A stretch of 64,000 bases of DNA from Liolophura sinensis (taxonomy: Eukaryota; Mollusca; Polyplacophora; Chitonida; Chitonidae), in the NCBI RefSeq assembly GCF_032854445.1, contig NC_088302.1:50312046-50376045 (forward strand), in the 5' to 3' direction. The position numbers and the translations under genes were made by a program. Shown here piece by piece: positions 1 through 12,760 of this stretch. Position 1 is the stretch's first letter, and every line of letters begins with the position of its first letter. Below the pieces are notes generated by a model. It worked only from the letters and a program-made list of their open reading frames with translations. It searched no databases and was not told where the DNA came from.

Positions 1-309
1 TGCGGTTTCACATCTCATCACATGGAGGAGCACAGGGTTGTGTATATAGGGCTCTCATGTATTCATGATGTACAAGTCAGTTTTTTGTGGCAAAATAATG
101 GTCACAAAATATTACTTTTGAGGCAGAAATTTACATTTTCCATCATACATGAGCTTGAAAACACCTTTATTAGATGAATAGAACTCGGGCAAAATGAGCA
201 GCTTCTGGCCAAGGTTTTAGGTCTGACACAGTACTTACTGGTCAGATAATACCCTTTTTGTGACATGGAGCAAAGAAAATGTCATTTTTGACCATACATG
301 TAATATTTT

Positions 310-487
310 ATTTATTTATTTATTTATTTATTTGATTCTTGTTTCACACTGTACTTAAGAATATTTCACTTATACAACGGCAGCCAGCATTATGGTGGGA
401 CAAAAGAGGCAAGAGAACGGCAGAAACCCAGGACCATCGGCAGGTTGCTGGAAGACGTTCCCATGTACGGCCGGAGAGGAAGCCAGT
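310..487 (-). mobile_element. SINE family A, 5'-truncated copy
   Basis: The reverse complement ends in an (AAAT)n tail and carries the 3' body of the tRNA-derived SINE that recurs through the window: the block reading AAGAATATTTCACTTATAC on the plus strand, the GGCCAGCATTATGGTGGG-like block and the CATGTACGGCCGGAGAGG block. The tRNA-like head is missing, as in a copy that stopped short on insertion. It is clearly diverged from the fuller copies at 23940, 28581 and 36830. It lies in a WDR17 intron. Confidence 0.8.
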
Positions 488-558
488 GTAATATGTTAGG
501 TCTTTAATCCTTTCATTCAAACGTTAATAAGATACAAGCAAGGATGTGTATGTTCCAG

Positions 559-3500
559 GCTGGTTTCCCCAGTATGGATGAGTGTGCTATAAAGGCTGAG
601 AAACTACTTGGCCAGGGTGACATATTTGGCTGCGTCAAGTTTTACATCATGTCCACAACTCCAGAGCAGGGACTGCAGATTGGCCTTCAAAAGGTCAAAG
701 GTAGGATGTCCCTTAGTTATTCATAAATTGGGAAAACTGGTCATTGCGTTAGATGCGAGACTTTGAAATTTATGTGGGAAGTCACCTGTCGATGGACTGA
801 TGATTTCTGCCAGAATTACCCTGACCCGTGACCAATGAAGTAGCAGGTTCAAATCCAGCTTTGCCTGGTCCGGGTGCAGTTTTGAGTCAGGAAGTCACTT
901 TCACAAAAGTTTCTTAATCAATTTTTCGTAACATTTCTCATAAATGAATAAATCTTGAATAAACACGTTGAAGATGTGCTGCATCGTCCATCATTATGAA
1001 AGTCTATCTCGAAAAAGTTTCCAGACTTCTGTTCACAAGTGCTTTATCTTTCTGAATTGGAACTTAGCACATGAATTTACCATGACAAGTTACACAGGTG
1101 AACAGCTGTCATCACCTGTATTTAATAGTGCTTAGAGTTACAAAGCAGTGGAATTGATAAATGTGTTATGTTTAAACCTTGATCACTTGTAGAATTAGTA
1201 TTAAATCCAGTTGAACTCACTGTATGAAGTTAAGAATGTGAGAATGCGAGATTGCCTGCTCGAGCTGCAGGAAAGTTTTATGAGCTTGTCTGTACATCAG
1301 TTGATTAATTGGTCTCAGTGTTGACATCTTATCTTTTGTGTGTGCCATTCACTGATGAGGTGCCTAACTGCAAGATGATATGTTGCAGCTGTTTCAAATT
1401 TCTGCTTTTTGTGTATGATTTTGATTCTAAACTTCAAGTATTATGCAAACCAGCATATCACATGTGGTTTTTTACATGGAGACCAGTCACAGACATCAGG
1501 ATTTCACCCTCTTTTAGTATAAAAGAGCACGTTGCTAACTCACCATCACTTACCTCTGATGACTTGTACCTTAGCACCAGAACTGGTGCAGACCTTTTGC
1601 ATACCATCGGCTTACTACCCAGCAGTATTACACATCACACACCTGACTCACTTGCCATCACTTATCTCTGATGACTTGTGCCTTAGCACCAGAACTGGTG
1701 CAGACCTTTTGTATACCATCGGCTTACTACCCAGCTGTATCACACATCACACACCTGACTGACTCTCCATCACTTACCACTGATGACTTGTACCTTAGCA
1801 CCAGAACTGGTGCAGACCTTTTGCATACCATCGGCTTACTACCCAGCTGTATTACACATCACACACCTGACTGACTTGCCATCACTTATCTCTGATGACT
1901 TGTACCTTAGCACCAGAACTGGTGCAGACCTTTTGTATACCATCGGCTTACTACCCAGCTGTATTACACATCACACACCTGACTGACTCTCCATCACTTA
2001 TCTCTGATGACTTGTACCTTAGCATCAGAACTGGTGCAGACCTTTTGCATACCATTGGCTTACTACCCAGCAGTATTACACATCACACACCTGACTGACT
2101 TGCCATCACTTATCTCTGATGACTTGTACGGTAGCACCAGAACTGGTGCAGACCTTTTGCATACCATCGGCTTACTACCCAGCAGTATTACACATCACAC
2201 ACCTGACTGACTTGCCATCACTTATCTCTGATGACTTGTACATTAGCACCAGAACTGGTGCAGACCTTTTGTATACCATCGGCTTACTACCCAGCTGTAT
2301 CACACATCACACACCTGACTGACTCTCCATCACTTACCACTGATGACTTGTACCTTAGCACCAGAACTGGTGCAGACCTTTTGCATACCATCGGCTTACT
2401 ACCCAGCTGTATTACACATCACACACCTGACTGACTTGCCATCACTTATCTCTGATGACTTGTACCTTAGCACCAGAACTGGTGCAGACCTTTTGCATAC
2501 CATCGGCTTACTACCCAGCAGTATTACACATCACACACCTGACTGACTTGCCATCACTTATCTCTGATGACTTGTACCTTAGCACCAGAACTGGTGCAGA
2601 CCTTTTGTATACCATCGGCTTACTACCCAGCTGTATTACACATCACAAACCTGACTGACTTGCCATCACTTATCTCTGATGACTTGTACATTAGCACCAG
2701 AACTGGTGCAGACCTTTTTTATACCATCAGCTTACTACCCAGCAGTATTACACATCACACACCTGACTGACTTGCCATCACTTATCTCTGATGACTTGTA
2801 CCTTAGCACCAGAACTGGTGCAGACCTTTTGCATACCATCGGCTTACTACCCAGCAGTATTACACATCACGCACCTGACTGACTTGCCATCACATACCTC
2901 TGATGACTTGTACCTTAGCACCAGAACTGGTGCAGACCTTTTGTATACCATCAGCTTACTACCCAGCTGTATCACACATCACGCACCTGACTGACTTGCC
3001 ATCACTTATCTCTGATGACTTGTACATTAGCACCAGAACTGGTGCAGACCTTTTGTATACCATCGGCTTACTACCCGGCTGTATCACACATCACGCACCT
3101 GACTGACTTACCATCACTTATCTCTGATGACTTGTGCCTTAGCACCAGTACTGGTGCAGACCTTTTGTATACCATCGGCTTACTACCCAGCTGTATCACA
3201 CATCACACACCTGACTGACTTGCCATCGTTTATCTCTGATGACTTGTACCTTAGCACCAGAACTGGTGCAGACCTTTTGTATACCATCAGCTTACTACCC
3301 AGCTGTATCACACATCACACACCTGACTGACTCTCCATCACTTACCACTGATGACTTGTACCCTTGCACCAGAACTGGTACAGACCTTTTGCATACCATC
3401 GGCTTACTACCCAGCTATATTACACATCACACACCTGACTGACTTGCCATCACTTATCTCTGATGACTTGTGCCATAGCACCAGAACTGGTGCAGACCTT

Positions 3501-6500
3501 TTGTATACCATCGGCTTACTACCCAGCTGTATTACACATCACACACCTGACTGACTCGCCATCACTTACCACTGATGACTTGTACCTTAGCACCAGAACT
3601 GGTACAGACCTTTTGCATACCATCGGCTTACTACTCAGCTGTATTACACATCACACACCTGAGTGACTCGCCATCACTTATCTCTGATGACTTGTGCCTT
3701 AGCACCAGAACTGGTACAGACCTTTTGTATACCATTGGCTTACTACCCAGCAGTATCACACATCACACACCTGACTGACTTGCCATCAGTTATCTCTGAT
3801 GACTTGTACCTTAGCACCAGAACTGGTGCAGACCTTTTGTATACCATCGGCTTACTACCCAGCTGTATCACACATCACACACCTGACTGACTTGCCATCA
3901 CTTATCTCTGATGACTTGTACCTTAGCACCAGAACTGGTGCAGACCTTTTGTATACCATCGGCTTACTACGCAGCTGTATCACACATCACACACCTGAGT
4001 GACTTGCCATCAGTTATCTCTGATGACTTGTACCTTAGCACCAGAACTGGTGCAGACCTTTTGTATACCATCGGCTTACTACCCAGCTGTATCACACATC
4101 ACACACCTGACTGACTTGCCATCACTTACTTCTGATGACTTGTACTTTAGCACTAGAACTGGTGCAGACCTTTTGCATACCATCGGCTTACTACCCAGCT
4201 GTATTACACATCACACACCTGACTGACTCACCATCACTTATCTCTGATGACTTGTACCTTAGCACCAGAACTGGTGCAGACCTTTTGTATACCATTGGCT
4301 TACTACCCAGCAGTATCACACATCACGCACTTGACTGACTTGCCATCACTTATCTCTGATGACTTGTACTTTAGCACCAGAACTGGTGCAGACCTTTTGC
4401 ATACCATCGGCTTACTACCCAGCTGTATTACACATCACACACCTGACTGACTCACCATCACTTATCTCTGATGACTTGTACCTTAGCACCAGAATTGGTG
4501 CAGACTTTTTGTATGCCAGTGACTTACTACCCAGCAGTATTACACATCACGCCCCTGATTTAAATCTTGGTTTCTTGCCGTGTTTTACAGAAGTGATGTT
4601 ACGGGATGGTTGGAAGGTGGATGATGTTGTACCATTACTCCACATGATGGCAGCTGTCAAGACAGAGAAGTTAGTGCACCACACATTTGATAGGTACATT
4701 AAGCTAGATACATACCTGTACGTGTACATGCTCTCTCTTGGCTTTCAGAGGAAGCGAAACAAGAGAGGCACCTTGACAACTGGAATTTACATGTTGTTCC
4801 ATACCTAAATGTACCTTTGAAAGTGGCAGTGACCTCATTCTGGTCATGCTGTGATATGTACATGTACCTTAATGATTGTGGTTGTGTCATTCTTTTTTCC
4901 TTCTTTAACTGAGTAATTATGCAGCATGGAGTGTATGATTTGTGTTGTGATCAGACCAAAGGTGAATTGTATTTCAGATTTATGTTGTCCTTTGTGAAAC
5001 AGGTGGCGCTCTGAATTGCTGTGCCTGTGTGCCTACACAGGGGCTCTGCTAGCCATTAAAAGGCAGTATGATGGCATTGTGGCTGCCCTGTTCCAGCATG
5101 CGCAGTAAGTAACAGCTCACATTTCCATTTTATGTCATTTTATGCGAAAACTGTAGTAAATCAGAAAATCTTGTTTTCTTAATGGTAAACACATCAATTA
5201 AATATTGTGTGATTCTGATAGACTTTTCTTATTGCTTGAGCTGTGGTTGCCTGAGGGTAAGAGACCCTATGTTACAAAAATCCAAAACTACAGATTTAAA
5301 AATTCAGTTACCCTAAGCTTCAAGAATAGCCAGCCAGCAAATATTCTGTTCCGTGCTGAAGTTATGTTAAAGGAACATACTGCCGATTGTGCTGTTTGTT
5401 TAGACATCATCTGCATAAAGTTGAGAATGCCAGATGTCTACTGACTGGTATCTGACTTTAAGTGGACAAGCAATTGTTATCAGGGGTGAATGTTCAGTTT
5501 TATCTGGGGTGAATGTTCAGTTTTATCAGGGGTGAATGTTCAGTTTTATCAGGGGTGAATGTTCAGTTTTATCCGGGATGAATGTTCAGTTTTATCTGGG
5601 GTGAATGTTCAGTTTTATCAGGGGTGAATGTTCAGTTTTATCTGGGGTGAATGTTCAGTTTTATCAGGGGTGAATGTTCAGTTTTATCCAGGGTAAATGT
5701 TCAGTTTTATTCGGGGTAAATGTTCAGTTTTATCCGGGGTGAATGTTCAGTTTTATCCGGGGTGAATGTTCAGTTTTATCCGGGGTGAATGTTCAGTTTT
5801 ATCCGGGGTGAATGTTCAGTTTTATCAGGGGTGAATGTTCAGTTTTATCCGGGATGAATGTTCAGTTTTATCTGGGGTGAATGTTCAGTTTTATCAGGGG
5901 TGAATGTTCAGTTTTATCAGGGGTGAATGTTCAGTTTTATCCAGGGTAAATGTTCAGTTTTATCCAGGGTAAATGTTCAGTTTTATCCAGGGTAAATGTT
6001 CAGTTTTACCCGGGGTGAATGTTCAGTTTTATCCAGGGTAAATGTTCAGTTTTATCAGGGGTGAATGTTCAGTTTTATCAGGGGTGAATGTTCAGTTTTA
6101 TCAGGGGTGAATGTTCAGTTTTATCCAGGGTAAATGTTCAGTTTTACCCGGGGTGAATGTTCAGTTTTATCCCTTTGACATGTTCGACCATCAACTCGCT
6201 CAGATCGCCGATTTATGAAGTCTGATTTTGTTTAGTCAGTTACCTTCTCTTGTTGTCTAGATGATGGGAGACGTTCAGCCAACTTGAATTGTCAGACATG
6301 GCATTGCGTTGTAATTATGTGATCTACCATGTAACTTCAGTTCTGCCTTACAAATAGTGGGTAATTACAGATACTTAATAAAACATTGTTGATAGAAAGG
6401 AAGATCGTATTTTGTTTACTAGACTTATAATTTGCTTTCAATCTGTTGTATTGTTTACATGTGCTATGCACAAGTGAACATTGCATCGTGGGAATCTTTG

Positions 6501-9500
6501 TGCCACCTCATTTGCATGTAATCTTGTCGGGCAGACAGTTAAAACCAGTTATCGATTTCCCTTTATAGTTCTCTTCATTTACATGGTTGGGAAATTATAG
6601 GCCCAGAAGGTTTAGTCTGGAGTCAAATGTAACTCATTTTTGTATTTGGCTGAACCAACAAAAATTCTGAATTCTTTTTATATGTTAGTTATATGTCTTA
6701 CAGATAATATGATGAAAAGGTTGTAATGTGTGTCTGTGTATGCATACAGGAAGATGGTGAGGAAGGGTAAGGCTGATGTGCCACTGAGTGAGGAGCTGTT
6801 GGAGAAGGAATGCCAGGCCTGGATGTCCCACAACACACAGGCTTACACGAGGTCATATATAATTATTACAATTATTGCATTCTCTCAGCGCTGGTTGGTT
6901 TACTGCCCCAGGATCACAGAGTGATCTTCGACTTAAGTCAAAATTTCACCCTAAAAATTGTTATTTCTGAGGTAAAACAGTCAAAATGTTGCTTGACAAC
7001 GTAATTTCTGGGTAAGTTATTGTTCTAAAAATTTCATCTAAGATAACGGAAATGAAGATACCAAATTTAATGATAAAGGTTTTGGTTTATATCTAAGATG
7101 GCTTTGTGTGAGCTGTAAGGATATAGTCTATAGATTTGTAGTTAAAGTCGTGAATCTTGAAGTTCCTCAGGAACTCGCTATGGTGTGCTGGTTTTCCTGG
7201 TGCCAGGCTTCTCTGCTCAGTAAACGTAACAATTGTCAAGTAAATTGTTTGTATTTGTGATGGTTAAGTAAGGTGAACAATACATACAGCATATTTAGTT
7301 GTGCAATGCATCGTTTGTTGCCCATAACTCCATCATTTCCATGGTTTCTTCAACAAGGAATTTGAATGAGAAGTGTTTCGGCTTATGACATCCAATGAGG
7401 TTGGTGAAAGGCGTGACCTTGTGTGTGTGTGTGTGTGTGTTATTATATCAGGTCTGGCCCATCAGGAGAGGCAGCATCAGTAGACTCTGATATTTATCTG
7501 GCACTTATGGAGAAGGTTGGAGAGGAAAATTCTCCACTGGGGGCGGGGCCAGACTGTGTGGCCAGTTCTCACCTGCCGTCCCACTCTGATGTCCATATGT
7601 CCTACCTGACAGGCAAAAGGATCCAGGTAAACAGTTAATTGATCAGATTTTATTGTTACCGTCTAATCTATCTGCCCCTTACACACTAATATGGTGATTG
7701 TTTAGGGAGCAGAGCATATAGTCAGGTGGTAAAGTCTACATTTACATGAACATGCGATTGCATTTCCGTTGCTTTATGTGATTACTTGACGCATTTGTAA
7801 CGCTGTGTTTCCAAGGAAATTCATCATTATGAATGTGTATTACCAAACACATTCATTATAGTGCTTCCAGGGCCCATGCGTTGACAAGTGCAGTTCTGTT
7901 ACACCATCAGTCCACTCTAGCTGTAAATCCTTGTCCAACAGATTCCATTCATTCTGACTTTAAGAATCCCACAGAATCTGTGGAAACATTCCAGCCTATT
8001 TATGCCATTCTCATTTTCGGAAGTATTATGGGAAAAGTAATAGCACACACCATCACATATCCTTGGAAACACAACATATGATGGATGTTTTCCAGCTCCT
8101 AGGACACGAGGTGCATGTTAAATCCTTTCTATGGAAACAGAGTCTGTGGATTCTCTCGCTGTTAGTAGGGCCTTAGTGACAAAAAAAATGTCATTGGTGC
8201 TTGTGTGCAAGCAGTTTAACATTCGTTCAGGACAACTTGTCTTCTTCCACCAATGTTGTGTGTGTATATGTGTTGGTGCGTCATACATGTAAGAGTTTGT
8301 GAGTAACTCGCCAGAGGTGGGCAGTTTACCCAGGGCACTGTGATCATGATACCTGCACCTATTGCCATCCAGGGCTCAAACAGTAGAAGTGCTGGCATCA
8401 TGATACCTGCACCTGTTGCTACCCAGGGCTCAAACAATTGAGGTGCTGGCATCATGATACCTGCACCTATTGCCACCCAGGGCTCAAGCAGTAGAGGTGC
8501 TGGCATCATGATACCTGCACCTATTGCCACCCAGGGCTCAAACAGTAGAGGTGCTGGCATCATGATACCTGCACCTATTGCCACCCAGGGCTCAAGCAGT
8601 AGAGGTGCTGGCATCATGATACCTACAACTATTGCCACCCAGGGCTCAAGCAGAAGAGGTGCTGGCATCATGATACCTGCACCTATTGCCACCCAGGGCT
8701 CAAGCAGTAGAGGTGCTGGCATCATGATACCTACAACTATTGCCACCCAGGGCTCAAGCAGTAGAGGTGCTGGCATCATGATACCTGCACCTATTGCCAC
8801 CCAGGGCTCAAGCAGTAGAGGTGCTGGCATCATGATACCTACAACTATTGCCACCCAGGGCTCAAGCAGTAGAGGTGCTGGCATCATGATACCTGCACCT
8901 ATTGCCACCCAGGGCTCAAACAGTAGAGGTGCTGGCATCATGATACCTGCACCTATTGCCACCCAGGGCTCAAGCAGTAGAGGTGCTGGCATCATGATAC
9001 CTGCACCTATTGCCACCCAGGGCTCAAGCAGTAGAGGTGCTGGCATCATGATACCTGCACCTATTGCCACCCAGGGCTCAAACAGTAGAGGTGCTGGCAT
9101 CATGATACCTACACCTATTGCCACCCAGGGCTCAAGCAGTAGAGGTGCTGGCATCATGATACCTGCACCTATTGCCACCTAGGGCTCAAACAATAGAGGC
9201 ACTGGCATCATGACACCTACAGTAGATAGTAAGAGAAAGAAAACCCTATGGCAAAGTGTTCCAATGATCTGACTGCCTGAGAGCAAGTGTCATGGAGGGT
9301 GTATTCAGCATGATAGTGTTATGCACAGTAACTGTGAATCAACATGTAACAGTTTGGGAGCAATCCATATGGCAATTTGTTTATCTTCAAGCTATTACAT
9401 GTATACAATAAGTCATATAACAGGCCTATTGTAGTGGCAAAGAGCAGTTGAAAGATAAGACTATAAGATTTGTGTAGAGAAGTGATCAGACAAAATAATT

Positions 9501-9681
9501 GTAACCTTACATCATGATATTGATTGTAAAATTTATACCCTTATAATCATTTTATCCTCAGGGCCATGCTTTCTTCTTGGAAGATGGTAACTCTGCCATT
9601 TCCATTAATGAGGCCTTGATGTGGGCAAAAGTTAACCCCTTCTCACCACTGGGGTCAGGCCTAAGGATCAACCCGTTCTGA
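559..9681 (+). CDS. WDR17: WD repeat-containing protein 17, C-terminal six exons (5' end outside window)
   Basis: Exons are 559-700, 4591-4693, 5003-5104, 6750-6851, 7452-7626 and 9562-9681 (stop 9679-9681). All introns are GT-AG and the junction phases (1, 2, 2, 2, 0) keep one frame. The product ends in ...GHAFFLEDGNSAISINEA then MWAKVNPFSPLGSGLRINPF, which I recognise from memory as the conserved C-terminus of animal WDR17. The first exon (AGFPSMDECAIKAEKLLGQG) is the helical, TPR/solenoid-like part that follows the N-terminal WD40 propellers, which lie upstream of this window. WDR17 is a poorly characterised propeller-plus-solenoid protein related in architecture to intraflagellar-transport proteins, so a ciliary or retinal role is only an inference. 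Its introns are bloated by three minisatellites; the 112-bp array ends about 30 bp before the acceptor at 4590. The rest of the intronic DNA is plain AT-rich sequence. Confidence 0.88.
790..905 (+). mobile_element. Possible tRNA-derived SINE fragment
   Basis: A box-B-like GGTTCAAATCC is followed by AGCTTTGCCTGGTCCGGGTGC and GTTTTGAGTCAGGAAG-like sequence. The order resembles the unit of the satellite at 28005-29425 (GAATCCAGCTATCACTG ... AAATCAGG), so both may come from one SINE family. The fragment is short and old, and the limits are approximate. Confidence 0.3.
1539..4560. repeat. 112-bp minisatellite, about 27 copies
   Basis: The anchor ATGACTTGTACC recurs every 112 bp from 1559 to 4471, which gives 27 units with few indels. 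Each unit contains the near-palindrome GCACCAG-AA-CTGGTGC, which could form a 7-bp-stem hairpin. Variants (CAGCAGTATTAC versus CAGCTGTATTAC or CAGCTGTATCAC; TTTTGCATACC versus TTTTGTATACC) are interspersed, as expected from unequal exchange or gene conversion. The array sits in a WDR17 intron. Because 112 is not a multiple of 3, it produces a ladder of overlapping 67-codon open frames that are not genes. Confidence 0.97.
5481..6170. repeat. 23-bp minisatellite, 30 copies
   Basis: The unit is close to CAGGGGTGAATGTTCAGTTT plus TAT. It runs 690 bp with no phase change, exactly 30 units. Variation is confined mostly to the first positions (CAGGGG, CCGGGG, CTGGGG, CCAGGG) and to GTGAAT versus GTAAAT. 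It lies in the WDR17 intron between the exons ending at 5104 and starting at 6750. The intron remainder (6171-6749) shows no feature. Confidence 0.97.
8343..9217. repeat. 54-bp minisatellite, 16 copies, open in frame on both strands
   Basis: The anchor ATCATGATACC recurs every 54 bp from 8343 to 9207. As 54 is a multiple of 3 and the unit lacks stops in at least one frame per strand, it gives a 242-codon plus-strand frame (18-residue repeat AGIMIPAPIATQGSSSRG) and a 320-codon minus-strand frame (hydrophobic repeat with GAGIMMPAPLLLEPWVAI). Both start and end inside repeat-derived sequence in the last WDR17 intron with no splice connection, so I read them as repeat artefacts. Between about 8570 and 8890, units with CTGCACCTATTG alternate with units with CTACAACTATTG, a 108-bp higher-order repeat of about three dimers. 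Confidence 0.95.
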
Positions 9682-9850
9682 GTGCATAAACTATACATGT
9701 TACATGGCCTACGCACATTCTGACTCAAGGATATGTCACAAGAGCTCAACTTCAAGTCTTTAATTTGTAGTTATGTTTGAGATTAAAATTATTAAAATGT
9801 TTTGTTCAAAAAAAGGACGATGAGTCTGATAAGGACTTTCAAATTAAGCA

Positions 9851-10090
9851 GTGTTCTCACCTGTGTTACACTGTTCTCACCTGTGTTACTTTGATCTCAT
9901 TTGTGTTACACTGTTGTCATCAGTGTTATACTGATCTTACTTGTGTTACACTGTTCTTACCTGTATTACACTGTTCTTACCTGTATTACACTGTTCTCAC
10001 CTGTGTTACACTGTTTTCCCCCGTATTACAATGTTCTCACCTCTATTTCACTGTTCTCACCAGCGTTACACTGTTATCACCTGTTTTACC
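9851..10090. repeat. 20-bp tandem repeat in the WDR17 3' flank
   Basis: About twelve degenerate units of CACTGTTCTCACCTGTGTTA start 170 bp after the WDR17 stop codon, so they probably lie in its 3' untranslated region. Variants include GATCTCATT, GTTGTCATC and GTTTTCCCCCG. The pyrimidine-rich plus strand opens short frames rich in L, H, C and Y that have no gene support. Confidence 0.9.
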
Positions 10091-12489
10091 TTGGTCTTGA
10101 TTGTTTCCTGTATGGATATTAACATATGAGGTTTGTCCAGTACATTGTACATGTTGACTGCATGCTCCTCTGCTCATACATCTGACTGCTATCTGCTAAA
10201 CGTTTTTTGAAACCATGCAACAAAGCTAGGTGCGTTTTACAGAAAATTGCCATTTCAATTTGTTTTTTGGTTTTTTTTACTTTACATGAATTTGCCTATG
10301 CTGTGTTAGCTCTGCAAAAAGCTGTCTGAATATATTCTTATATATTTGTCCTGTTAATATGCTTTTCCTGAAGAATGTATTTTGTAAAATATATTTGATG
10401 TTCCACCCTTTGGTAAACTTTAGGTTTACTAAAAGTTGGTGATGTACAAAAATATGAATCTGTGAATGGTTGTGAGGGTAATTTGTGATAACATGGGTCT
10501 GTCATAGGCTTGTGTTTCACATTAGCGGTGTATTTTAAAACCATATTTATCATTACTGGTATATTGTATGAGAATATTTTTGGCATATATTTGCCCATAA
10601 TTTTTTCATATGTTTGAAGCAGTGATAATTACCATACTGGTATCTAGAATGTTGTGATGTTCTCTTAATAGGATGGGGAACTGGTAAAACTCCTCCCGAT
10701 CTGTATCAAGACGGTCTAGAGCTGTGAACGCTGTTGTTCTTTCCTTTATTACATCACAGTTATCCGTTATATGTGCTTATGAAACACATGTGAAGCACAC
10801 AAGCACTACAAGGTCACCGAAGATGCGTTTTTTGGACATTTGTACTCGTCCTCGAGTCTCTCATTGTACCTTGGTCCTGTTCTTTATTGGGATGTAAAAG
10901 TGTATGTGGTAGATTGTACAGATTTTCTTGATTTATGTGTGTTTTCTGATGTTTATGTATACAAACTTATTGCCGTCCGTTGTCAGGATCAATGTAAAGC
11001 TTATTAGCGTTCAGGTTTCATGCACACAAAACATGAAAAGGTTAAATATCAATACGGCTGCTAGAATGCAGCTTGTTGTAAAATGCTCCCAGTGGCACTA
11101 TTTTATTTTCAAGTTCTGATGCAGAATTAAGTTTTTTGTGTCGTTCAATGGCTTGCCCATTGACGATAGCTACTAGAATTATTATTTCCGTGACAGCATA
11201 ATGTACATGAATAGCTTTAATTGCGTATAGTTGAAAATAAAACCATGTTCAACGGAGAATAGTTAGCTTTGATGTTAATAATGGGCTCATTTTGTGTTTA
11301 AGTCCCACAAGAAAAACGTAATGGAAGTTTACAACATTTGTATTCTGTGAAGGTTAGACATTCCAAGGTTCTTGACATAAGTGAAATTTTATTTTTATGT
11401 ATTTTTTTTGCTTATTTATTCATGTATGTATTTATTTATTTACCAGATGTAAATTTCAGTTAGATGTACAAAGTATTTTTATATTATTGGAAGTTACTTT
11501 TAATTTAAGTAAAATTGCTATTTGCATGGAGAATAGTTGACTATCTCAAGTTTTATTGAAGAACTTCAATCCAGGGGTCTCTTGTAGATGGCTTGTATTG
11601 TTATAGTCTGTCAGTGTGCATTGCTTTCTGTAAAGTAAGAAGGAGTGGTGTACACACTGTGACTGACAACAATGTCTGGTGATGCAAATTATCATCTTAC
11701 TCACTCAGTTGTTCATGATTCAGCAGGTCACAGTTGTGAAGTAAGTTATAGTGAATTAATCCTGAGGATTTGAGTGCTCCTGTGATATACATTCCCTTGT
11801 TTTGTCAGCTTTGCCTTTAACATGGAAAGCTATTTGCTCAGATATGCACATTTTTAACAGTTGCTTCGTCCATTCTCTAGCTGTTTTGACTCATTCTGAA
11901 TGACCAGTTATTTATTAGTTAATAAACAGATCTAACTCTCTTCCTGCCAGTTGCATAGTGTTACTGTCTCTATTTTATCTGTGCAACTTTGTTTTAACTT
12001 ACATTCAAGTTTTTGCATGGTGTCATATTTTATTGTTCTTAAAGAAAGATAAATACTTTCATTTCAGCTGAGCGTTAAGTAAGAAATGTACAGAACATAC
12101 ATTGCCAACAAAGGGACTTTTGATTTGCAAAACGGCTGATACCTTATAGAATAAATGTCTGTTACTGTCTTTTTCTGCAATCTGGGTTTGTACCTAGCAG
12201 CTAAAATCAAGCACATACCAGAATTATGAAAACTGATGTAGCATAGCAGTGTAATGTTAATCAGTTGTGATTATATATGACATATCACTGGATGGCTACC
12301 ATAAAATCATAGTCAGCCCATTTATATAGTTGTGTATGAATACCAGTTGAGAGGTTTAGTTTTTTCATGCTGCTTTGTAAGTGAATGGTTAAGCAAATGA
12401 GCATATGTGTTTGATTGAATTTTCACAGAAGATTGGAGAGTCTCAGGTCAAAGAGTTTTCCTAAGCACTTTCTTCGTGATGGATTGCAG

Positions 12490-12760
12490 GGATGGACTAT
12501 TGCCATGTGGTTAAGGTCTTGTATTTTAACCATAAGGAAACATTAGGTTTGGGTTCAAACCTGGCCTTGGACAGGGCTATATTTGATTCTCCCTGGTCTC
12601 ACTGCACCTGGGGTGTAGGCATGAGGTTGAGCATTATCCCAGTCTAATATGTGTTGAAGACCACCAATATGGTGTGCATTTCTCTACTTCACACTTGTGA
12701 AAGGTCTTCAGTAACTTGATAAAGGTCAGTAATTTACCCTGGACACTCTAGTTTCCTTCA
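12490..12760 (+). mobile_element. Degenerate tRNA-derived SINE (another family)
   Basis: An A-box-like CCATGTGGTTAAGGTC and a B-box-like TTTGGGTTCAAACC are spaced as in a tRNA promoter. They are followed by a SINE body with CCCTGGTCTCACTGCACC and TTACCCTGGACACTCTAG, a block that recurs at about 29425 (TTACCCTGGGCACTCTAG). No tail or target-site duplication could be recognised, so the limits are approximate. Confidence 0.55.

Noticed and set aside
1532-4450. Ladder of 67-codon open frames (MTCTLAPELVQTFCIPSAYY-type) on the plus strand
   Set aside because: They repeat at 112 bp, overlap each other in shifted frames and all derive from the minisatellite unit; no splice or start context.
5481-6170. 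CRISPR-like array
   Set aside because: There are no unique spacers between repeats and the context is a eukaryotic intron; it is a minisatellite.
8216-9182. 320-codon minus-strand and 242-codon plus-strand frames
   Set aside because: Both are produced by a 54-bp repeat that happens to be a multiple of three and stop-free; they lie inside a WDR17 intron with no homology beyond the repeat.
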